From CALWZE01 sp036644375 (GTDB taxonomy: Bacteria > Bacillota > Clostridia > Oscillospirales > Ruminococcaceae): DNA of 16,138 nt. The translations under genes and the position numbers were made by a program. The first letter of the stretch is position 1. Every line of letters starts with the position of its first letter. Of the stretch, positions 7,419 to 12,787 are shown piece by piece. The notes below the pieces were generated by a model. The model was not told where the DNA came from. It did not search any database and saw only the letters and a list, made by a program, of their open reading frames with translations. Location: NCBI GenBank assembly GCA_036644375.1, contig JAVXQD010000047.1:1-16138 (forward strand), read 5' to 3'.

Positions 7419-8297
7419 GTGAAAGCAAAGGCTTATGCAAAAAACATTGCTGCGATGACAATATTCGGAACGATAGGGCTTTTTGTGAGAATAATTCCAA
7501 TTCCAAGCAGTGAGCTTGCGCTGGCAAGAACTTTGCTCGGCAGTGGCACTTTGATTTTAGTAATGCTTTTCACAAAGCAAAAGCCTAACCTTGTTTCGCT
7601 GAGAAAAAATTTGCCGCTTCTGATTCCTGCCGGAATTCTTATGGGCTTCAACTGGGTGATGTTATTTGAGGCATATCGAAATACCACGGTCAGTGTTTCT
7701 ACGCTTATGTACTATTGTGCCCCTGTCATCGTGATTCTGCTTTCGCCTGTCATTCTAAAGGAAAAGCTCACTGCGCCGAAGCTTATCGGTGTCGGAGTTT
7801 CCATGCTTGGAATGATACTTGTTAACAAAGGGCCAATCGGCGGAGCAAATCCTCTCAGGGGCGTTGTGTGCGCTCTCATGGCAGCGATGATGTATGCCGG
7901 CATAGTCATTATCAACAAGCTTGTAAAGGGACTGTCCGGGCTTGAGACAACGCTCATTCAGCTGCTGACTGCGTGCGCGGTTTTGCTTGTCTATGACCTG
8001 ATAACCTTAAAAGGCGCATGGGTGATGCCTCGTGGATTGGGTCTGTCGGCACTGCTTGCGGTGGGGCTGATTCACACAGGGTTAGCTTATTTGATGTACT
8101 TTTCTTCCGCAAAAGATTTGGAGGGTCAGTCGCTTGCAATGTGCAGTTATATTGACCCGTTTGTAGCTCTAATGCTGTCGGCACTGTTTTTGGGTGAGAG
8201 AATGGCGGGGCTTCAAATTGTCGGTGCGGTCATGATTCTTGTAGGTGCTGCTTTTGGAGAGCTGTGTCACATAAAAAAAGAAAAAACCGCCGTTTAA
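7419..8297 (+). CDS. EamA/DMT-superfamily transporter
   Basis: This is an integral membrane protein of about 292 residues with about ten hydrophobic spans in two repeated EamA halves (roughly 5-140 and 150-285). EamA proteins export or take up small metabolites; the substrate cannot be read from sequence. Family-like segments include FGTIGLFVR near the start, FNWVMLFEAYRNTTVS in the first half, and SYIDPFVALMLSALFLGERM in the second. Start choice is uncertain. The GTG at 7419 has GAGGGA at 7406-7411 at good spacing and overlaps nothing; ATG codons at 7413 and 7380 are in frame but respectively too close to that site or lacking one. It lies 11 bases after the YbaK-type gene and is probably co-transcribed. 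Confidence 0.88.
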   Translation: MKAKAYAKNIAAMTIFGTIGLFVRIIPIPSSELALARTLLGSGTLILVMLFTKQKPNLVSLRKNLPLLIPAGILMGFNWVMLFEAYRNTTVSVSTLMYYCAPVIVILLSPVILKEKLTAPKLIGVGVSMLGMILVNKGPIGGANPLRGVVCALMAAMMYAGIVIINKLVKGLSGLETTLIQLLTACAVLLVYDLITLKGAWVMPRGLGLSALLAVGLIHTGLAYLMYFSSAKDLEGQSLAMCSYIDPFVALMLSALFLGERMAGLQIVGAVMILVGAAFGELCHIKKEKTAV

Positions 8298-8313
8298 CGA
8301 ATTTTAAAAAAAT

Positions 8314-8368
8314 ATAGACATTATATATTTGTTGTCATAACTAAGCGGCAAAAATATATAATGTCTAT
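8314..8368. repeat. Perfect 17-bp inverted repeat enclosing a promoter-like element
   Basis: Left arm 8314-8330 and right arm 8352-8368 are exact reverse complements (ATAGACATTATATATTT) with a 21-base loop. Within it, TTGTCA at 8332-8337 and TATATA at 8355-8360 stand 17 bases apart, a plausible promoter for the response regulator gene; TATAAT at 8357-8362 is also present. The same repeat lies about 16 bases after the EamA stop and could also act as a terminator hairpin, since TTTTA follows it. Confidence 0.6.
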
Positions 8369-8370
8369 TT

Positions 8371-8450
8371 TATAGTGCACCCGGCATGGACAATAACGTG
8401 GTGGTGGAAATCCACGCAGATGTGACTGCTCTTGTTCCCGATAATTAAGA
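8371..8450 (+). other. Structured leader of unknown identity before the response regulator
   Basis: This stretch is more GC-rich than its surroundings and has stem potential around GTGGAAATCCAC at 8405-8416. It begins GTGCACCCGGCATGG (8375-8389), which from memory resembles the 5' end of some bacterial group II introns; no intron body or reverse transcriptase follows. It could be a short intron remnant or a regulatory leader. Confidence 0.25.
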
Positions 8451-8471
8451 TTGAGAAAGGATAACGAAGCT

Positions 8472-9134
8472 ATGAAACACATTTTGATAATTGATGATGA
8501 TATACACATCGGAAATATGCTTGAAGAAGTGCTTATAAGTTCGGACTATGAAGTATCACGAGCTTATTCGGGAACAGAAGCGTTGCTGGTTTTGTCAGCG
8601 TCAAAACCCGACCTTGTTTTACTCGACTTAATGCTTCCGGGACTTTCCGGCGAGGAAGTATTACCGAAAATTAAGGGGATACCTGTTATTGTTGTCAGCG
8701 CAAAGGTTGATATTGATAATAAGGTTGAACTTTTGCTCGGCGGTGCGGCTGACTATATTACAAAGCCATTTGAAATAAAAGAATTGCTTGCAAGGATTAA
8801 AGTTGCACTGCGCATTGATTCTACCTCAATAAACACTGCTTTGTCTTTTGATGATTTGATACTTGATACAATAACCCATGTTGTTCTTGCAGGACAAAAA
8901 GAAGTGAGACTTACAAGGACGGAATATGCAATTTTGAAAACTCTCATGCATAATCCGTCGCAAGTAATAACAAAATCAGTTTTACTTGACCGTATCAGTG
9001 AGGACACACCCGACTGTACGGATAATTCATTGAAAACGCATATCAGCAATTTACGAAAAAAATTGAGGGATATCGGCGGTAAAGAATATATAGAAGCAAT
9101 ATGGGGTATTGGCTTAAAAATGAAAGCGGACTAA
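8472..9134 (+). CDS. OmpR/PhoB-family response regulator
   Basis: This two-component regulator has an N-terminal receiver domain (about 1-115) and a C-terminal winged-helix DNA-binding domain (about 125-220). Receiver residues are complete: acidic pocket D8-D10, phospho-acceptor D52 in LLDLMLPG, S76 and K98 in ITKPFE. The effector domain has the usual LTRTEYAILKTL segment near 148 and NSLKTHISNLRKKL near 185. The 220-residue length is normal. The ATG at 8472 follows AAAGGAT at 8456-8462; a TTG at 8451 is less likely. The partner is probably the histidine kinase encoded four genes along, and the likely target is the ABC operon just downstream, which has paired direct repeats in its promoter. 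Codon choice here looks more AT-rich than in the flanking housekeeping genes. Confidence 0.93.
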   Translation: MKHILIIDDDIHIGNMLEEVLISSDYEVSRAYSGTEALLVLSASKPDLVLLDLMLPGLSGEEVLPKIKGIPVIVVSAKVDIDNKVELLLGGAADYITKPFEIKELLARIKVALRIDSTSINTALSFDDLILDTITHVVLAGQKEVRLTRTEYAILKTLMHNPSQVITKSVLLDRISEDTPDCTDNSLKTHISNLRKKLRDIGGKEYIEAIWGIGLKMKAD

Positions 9135-9140
9135 ATCAAA

Positions 9141-9198
9141 TCTTGATGAAATCTTGACTATTTTCTTATCTGTTTTCTTAACCTTTTTCCATTAGAAT
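9141..9198 (+). promoter_or_regulatory. Likely activator-dependent promoter with tandem direct repeats
   Basis: Two direct-repeat pairs precede the ABC genes: TCTTGA at 9141-9146 and 9152-9157 (11-base period), and TTTTCTTA at 9161-9168 and 9173-9180 (12-base period). A -10-like TAGAAT lies at 9193-9198 with no good -35 box, because the second pair occupies that position. OmpR-family regulators bind direct repeats, so this is a candidate site for the adjacent regulator. Confidence 0.5.
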
Positions 9199-9209
9199 AT
9201 CAGTATCAA

Positions 9210-9227
9210 GCATGAGATATTTCATGC
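9210..9227 (+). repeat. Small 5' leader hairpin before the ABC ATPase
   Basis: GCATGA at 9210-9215 pairs with TCATGC at 9222-9227 across a six-base loop, ending a few bases before the AGAGG ribosome binding site at 9234-9238. It could modulate translation, but this is only inferred. Confidence 0.35.
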
Positions 9228-9246
9228 GGAAAAAGAGGTTTTATTT

Positions 9247-10161
9247 ATGGACTATGTTCTGACAACCAACGCTTTAAGCAAACAATATGGCACATTCAAA
9301 GCGTTGAATGGACTTTCCATGCATGTACCGAAAGGGGCAATTTACGGCTTCGTTGGGAAAAACGGTGCCGGCAAAACGACACTTATTCGTTTGATTTGCG
9401 GTTTGCAGGAGCCTACAGCCGGCGAATATACCCTGTATGGCAGACCGAACAAGGATAAGGAAATTGTAAAATCACGAAGAAGAATGAGGGCAGTTGTAGA
9501 AACTCCGGCTGTCTATCTCGATATGACGGCGGAGGATAATCTCAAGCAGCAATACCGCATTCTGGGGCTTCCGTCCTTTGATGGACTCTGTGATATTCTT
9601 AAAATAGTCGGTCTTTCAAACACGGGGAAAAAGAAAGCGAAAAATTTTTCTCTTGGGATGCGTCAGCGATTGGGAATTGCAATATCCCTTGTAGGTGATC
9701 CGGATTTTTTGGTGCTTGACGAGCCTGCAAATGGTCTTGACCCGCAAGGTATTATCGAAATTCGAGAACTTATTTTGAAGCTCAACCAAGAACAGCAAAT
9801 CACTGTTTTAATTTCAAGCCATATCCTTGATGAACTATCCAAGCTGGCAACGCACTACGGTTTTATTGATAACGGGCGGATTGTAAAAGAAATAAGTGCG
9901 GCTGAATTAGAAGCTGCTTGTAAAAAATGTGTTCATATAGAGGTTAGCAATACAAAAGCTCTCGCCCGTATGCTTGACGAAATGGAGATTGAGTATAAAA
10001 TTCTTTCTGATACGTTCGCTGATGTATACGCCAAGGTTAACGTTTCAAAGCTTGTAACAGCACTTGCAAAAGAAAATTGTGAAGTGATTTCAATGCAGGA
10101 ACGTGATGAAAGCCTTGAAAGCTATTACGTTAATCTTGTGGGGGGTGGCAAAAATGAGTAA
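9247..10161 (+). CDS. ABC transporter ATP-binding protein, BcrA/LanF-like
   Basis: This is the ATPase of an ABC-2 type exporter. In its 304 residues are Walker A GKNGAGKT at 37-44, the signature FSLGMRQR from 134 (a degenerate LSGGQ typical of this group), Walker B FLVLDE at 154-159 and the switch histidine H192. The Q-loop position reads VVETPAVY with E85 instead of glutamine. This E-loop is a described hallmark of lantibiotic-immunity LanF proteins, so a role in removing a peptide antibiotic from the membrane is likely. The C-terminal 90 residues follow the usual BcrA-type accessory layout. The ATG at 9247 follows AGAGG at 9234-9238. The stop overlaps the permease gene start by eight bases. 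No lantibiotic biosynthesis genes are nearby, so it may serve as defence rather than self-immunity. Confidence 0.92.
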   Translation: MDYVLTTNALSKQYGTFKALNGLSMHVPKGAIYGFVGKNGAGKTTLIRLICGLQEPTAGEYTLYGRPNKDKEIVKSRRRMRAVVETPAVYLDMTAEDNLKQQYRILGLPSFDGLCDILKIVGLSNTGKKKAKNFSLGMRQRLGIAISLVGDPDFLVLDEPANGLDPQGIIEIRELILKLNQEQQITVLISSHILDELSKLATHYGFIDNGRIVKEISAAELEAACKKCVHIEVSNTKALARMLDEMEIEYKILSDTFADVYAKVNVSKLVTALAKENCEVISMQERDESLESYYVNLVGGGKNE

Positions 10162-10978
10162 ATTATTATCGGCTGATTTTAAAAGAATGTGGAAGAATAA
10201 GTTCTTTTTGATTGGAATGGCATTTATGTTTGTCATAGGAGTTTTTATGCCTGTTATGAACTTCATAAGCAATCAACAAGACAGATATGGTTTAAGACTT
10301 GATGATGGATTTTTCGCTTGTGTTGTATTTATAGGATTTATATTAGCGGTTTTATGCAGCTTGTTTATAGGGACAGATTACAGTGACGGTACGATACGAA
10401 ATAAAATTACCACAGGGCAAAACAGGACAGCAATATATTTATCGAATTTAATTACTTGTACCGTTTCCGGTGCTGTCATGTGTATGCTGTATTTTGTTAC
10501 ATTTTTATGTGTGGGAATTCCGCTGCTTGGGTTTTTTAAGACAGAAATCAAAACAATTGCGTTGTTTGTACTTGGTGTATTTATGCTAACAATCTGTTTC
10601 TCGGCAATATTCACCTCAATTGCAATGCTAAATCAAAATAAGACCATTACCGCTATTGTCTGCATTTTAGGGATTGTAATGCTCTTAGCGGCGGGCGTTT
10701 ACATTCATGCTCAGCTTAACAAGTCAGAAACACTTTCGGGATATACAATTACAGCAGACGGTGATACAGCTCTGATGGAAGGACCGAATCCGGAATATGT
10801 CGGCGGAACAAAGCGGCAGATTTATCAATTCATTGACGATTTTCTTCCGGGCGGACAAATGGTTCAAATGTGTATGTCTGCCTCGATACCATGGTATCTA
10901 CCACTGTATTCGTGTATTATAGCTGTGGCAGCCACCGGGACCGGTATAGCGATTTTCAAAAAGAAAGATTTGAAGTAA
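10154..10978 (+). CDS. ABC-2 type transporter permease
   Basis: This membrane subunit partners with the preceding ATPase. The protein of 274 residues has about six hydrophobic spans: one near 18-38, one near 54-73, three between about 95 and 190, and one near 250-268. GTDYSDGTIRNKI after the second span is a typical ABC-2 loop. The ATG at 10154 overlaps the ATPase end by eight bases and follows a G-rich ribosome binding site near 10140-10148; the upstream in-frame ATG at 10103 lies deep inside the ATPase gene and is unlikely. LanFEG systems use two different permeases, but only one is present here, suggesting a homodimer as in BcrAB-like systems. A soluble loop of about 60 residues precedes the last span. 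Substrate is unknown. Confidence 0.88.
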   Translation: MSKLLSADFKRMWKNKFFLIGMAFMFVIGVFMPVMNFISNQQDRYGLRLDDGFFACVVFIGFILAVLCSLFIGTDYSDGTIRNKITTGQNRTAIYLSNLITCTVSGAVMCMLYFVTFLCVGIPLLGFFKTEIKTIALFVLGVFMLTICFSAIFTSIAMLNQNKTITAIVCILGIVMLLAAGVYIHAQLNKSETLSGYTITADGDTALMEGPNPEYVGGTKRQIYQFIDDFLPGGQMVQMCMSASIPWYLPLYSCIIAVAATGTGIAIFKKKDLK

Positions 10979-10990
10979 GGGGGTGCAATC

Positions 10991-11887
10991 ATGCTTTTGC
11001 CGTGGTTTTTGTGCGGTATTCTATCCGCTACCGTTATTATCCTTTGTATAAAAAACTATCTGCTTAAAAAAAGTGTAACGGAAATCTGCGCAGAACTTGC
11101 GGAGCATCTCAAAACAGATACGAACACCCTTATTTCTATATCTTCCGGTGACAAACACATCCGATTATTGGCGGAAGAACTCAATAAGCAGCTTCGCCTG
11201 CTACGCAAACAACGCAGACAGTATCAAAGTGGAGACAGAGAGCTGAAAGACGCAGTAACAAATATTTCCCATGATTTACGCACACCATTGACCGCAATCT
11301 GCGGATATTTGGATTTGCTTAAAAATGAGGATAAATCAGAAAATGCCATACGCTATCTCATGCTTATTGAAAACCGCACCGGGGCACTAAAAGAGTTGAC
11401 AGAGGAACTATTCCGCTATTCGCTTATCATGTCAACACAGGAACCCATCCGGCTTGAATCTGTATGTATAAACAGTATTTTGGAGGAAAGCCTTGCGTCG
11501 TTCTATGCCACTTTGACCGGGTGTGGCATCTCTCCCGAAATAGACATCACAGAAAAACAAATTAAACGCTATTTGAACAAAGCGGCTCTCATGCGTATTT
11601 TCGGCAATATTTTGAATAATGCACTGAAATACAGCGATGGTGATTTAAAAGTTAAAATGCTTGAAACAGGAGAGATTATCTTTTCGAATACAGCACGAAA
11701 TTTAGATGAGATACAAGTCGGAAAGTTGTTCAATCGTTTCTTTTCGGTTGAAGCTGCAAGGAACTCAGCCGGATTAGGGCTTGCTATTTCAAAGACGTTA
11801 GTTGAGCAAATGTGTGGTACTATAACCGCAGAGTACATGGGTGATAAATTGAGTATTTGTATATTGTTCCCCGAAATGGCTACGTGA
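10991..11887 (+). CDS. Sensor histidine kinase, LanK-like, with a reduced ATP-binding region
   Basis: This membrane-bound kinase should phosphorylate the response regulator encoded at 8472. It is 298 residues with a single short membrane span near 3-20 and almost no extracellular domain, so it resembles intramembrane-sensing or transporter-coupled kinases. The dimerisation/phospho-acceptor motif NISHDLRTPLTA has H94. The N-box is GNILNNALKYS (about 205-215) and the G2 box GLGLA at 261-265. A normal G1 box (DxGxG) is missing; that region reads FSNTARNLDE, as from memory in LanK-type kinases. The ATG at 10991 follows AAGGGGGTG at 10977-10984. It is last in the ABC operon and its TGA overlaps the next gene in a GTGA. 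The likely signal is an antimicrobial peptide or transporter flux. Confidence 0.9.
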   Translation: MLLPWFLCGILSATVIILCIKNYLLKKSVTEICAELAEHLKTDTNTLISISSGDKHIRLLAEELNKQLRLLRKQRRQYQSGDRELKDAVTNISHDLRTPLTAICGYLDLLKNEDKSENAIRYLMLIENRTGALKELTEELFRYSLIMSTQEPIRLESVCINSILEESLASFYATLTGCGISPEIDITEKQIKRYLNKAALMRIFGNILNNALKYSDGDLKVKMLETGEIIFSNTARNLDEIQVGKLFNRFFSVEAARNSAGLGLAISKTLVEQMCGTITAEYMGDKLSICILFPEMAT

Positions 11888-12090
11888 AAAGCATTGAAAT
11901 AATATGTATAAGGCTGAATGAATTTTACCCTGTTTGTGGAAATAAAACGAGGTTAAGGATACGAGAAGATACAGAACCAAAGAACATTCCTCTATACTGC
12001 CATAAATGCAAACAGGAAGCCATAATCAATGGAAAACAAATGAATATAGCCGTTATCAAAGAGCCGGCCGCTAATACGCAGAGCCGATAA
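11884..12090 (+). CDS. Cysteine-rich KTR-domain protein, probably degenerate
   Basis: The 68-residue product resembles the Cys_rich_KTR family (PF14205), small zinc-ribbon-like proteins that I associate, from memory, with conjugative elements of Firmicutes; their function is unknown. The core GNKTRLRIREDTE near 20-32, YCHKCKQ near 39-45 and the tail VIKEP...TQSR match the family from memory. Normally a CPxCG pair precedes the KTR core, but here the segment reads FYPVCG, so one cysteine is replaced by tyrosine and two residues seem missing. The zinc site may therefore be broken. The GTG at 11884 overlaps the kinase stop (GTGA), the best-supported start; there is no obvious ribosome binding site. 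The stop codon lies inside the left arm of a terminator hairpin. Confidence 0.65.
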   Translation: MKSIEIICIRLNEFYPVCGNKTRLRIREDTEPKNIPLYCHKCKQEAIINGKQMNIAVIKEPAANTQSR

Positions 12091-12128
12091 TTTACGAGAG
12101 TTTTTATCGTAGGTTATCGGCTTTATTT
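12082..12128 (+). terminator. Terminator hairpin of the accessory operon
   Basis: AGCCGATAA at 12082-12090 pairs with TTATCGGCT at 12114-12122, with a further inner stem TACGA/TCGTA (12093-12097 with 12107-12111), then TTATTTT. The KTR gene stop codon is part of the left arm. Confidence 0.75.
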
Positions 12129-12440
12129 TATGAAAAATATGAGGTATCGCTATGCCAAGCACTATAAAAAGTACGCCGCATAACACGAAATGAATATGGC
12201 TATGCCTGATTGAGATTTTATAAATTTCAGTCAAGTCCATAAATACCGTGGCAAACAGACTGCTTACACCCGAACAACTTCAAATGTACACTGAAAAAGT
12301 GTGTTTCAGTAAATATAGATTACTGCTTACTTGCAGCTTAAGATGATGGACACTGTCGGATTTTTAGAATATTTATAATATCTTCTTGATTATATCTTAT
12401 CATATTGTTCAAAAATTCAACACTGACTCGGATTCGATTA
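12129..12440. other. Gene-poor spacer between the accessory module and the feo operon
   Basis: No convincing gene is seen. A minus-strand open frame upstream to 12240 has a hydrophobic stretch but no ribosome binding site, and half of it runs back over the terminator and KTR gene. ACTGAAA (12290-12296) and TTTCAGT (12304-12310) form a 7-bp hairpin. The remainder is AT-rich. It may be worn remains of the element that carried the KTR gene. Confidence 0.4.
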
Positions 12441-12460
12441 CAACAGAATAAATTCTGTTG
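12441..12460. promoter_or_regulatory. 20-bp near-palindrome overlapping the feo -35 box
   Basis: CAACAGAAT (12441-12449) and ATTCTGTTG (12452-12460) are perfect inverted arms around AA. The right arm includes the first bases of the TTGACA -35 box, so it is a candidate operator for a second regulator. The regulator is not known. Confidence 0.5.
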
Positions 12461-12509
12461 ACATATGTGTTAGTCAGTGCTAACCTATATTCAGTTAGCT
12501 AAATCTAAC
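12458..12509 (+). promoter_or_regulatory. feoAB promoter with two DtxR/IdeR-like boxes
   Basis: TTGACA at 12458-12463 is followed, 17 bases on, by an extended -10 TGC-TAACCT (12481-12486). Two copies of GTTAG-N6-CTAAC lie at 12469-12484 and 12494-12509, 25 bases apart. This matches the half-site style of DtxR/IdeR iron-responsive operators (TTAGG...CCTAA). The first box covers the spacer and -10, as expected for repression when iron is plentiful. TATGAT at 12513-12518 is an alternative -10. Confidence 0.6.
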
Positions 12510-12532
12510 TCGTATGATATGGAGGAAAATAC

Positions 12533-12787
12533 ATGACGCTAAATCAACTGCCGATTGGCAAAAGCGGCACTATTCTTAAAGTGGGCGGAGAGGGCGAGCT
12601 GCGGCTGCGTCTGCTGGATATGGGAATTATTCCGAAGACAAAGGTTACGATGAGAAAAATTGCGCCCCTCGGAGATCCGATTGAAATACATCTTCGCGAC
12701 TATGAGCTGACTCTGCGAGTTGACGATGCAAAGGAAATTGAAATTTGCCAAGATGAGTTTTGCGAGAAAAAAGGATGTAGGCTATGA
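12533..12787 (+). CDS. feoA: FeoA ferrous iron transport accessory protein
   Basis: FeoA is a small cytoplasmic SH3-like protein that works with FeoB in ferrous iron uptake. The 84-residue product fits the family: TLNQLPIGKSGTI at the start, RLRLLDMGIIPKTKV near 24-38, DPIEIHLRDYELTLR near 48-62 and EIEIC at the end of the fold. A short tail with three cysteines (CQDEFCEKKGC) follows; the cysteines might bind metal, though this is inference. The ATG at 12533 has GGAGG at 12521-12525. The TGA overlaps the feoB start in an ATGA, indicating translational coupling. Iron-dependent control is suggested by the two upstream DtxR-like boxes. Confidence 0.95.
   Translation: MTLNQLPIGKSGTILKVGGEGELRLRLLDMGIIPKTKVTMRKIAPLGDPIEIHLRDYELTLRVDDAKEIEICQDEFCEKKGCRL

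Noticed and set aside
12140..12175. Very short plus-strand peptide frame beginning MRYRYAKHYKK
   Set aside because: Only 11-17 residues, placed after a terminator and with no ribosome binding site; the basic-aromatic pattern may be chance.
12121..12240. Minus-strand frame with a hydrophobic stretch (FVLCGVLFIVLG)
   Set aside because: No ribosome binding site; an in-frame stop lies 14 codons upstream, and the frame continues over the terminator and KTR gene. It might be a worn gene fragment, but nothing firm supports it.
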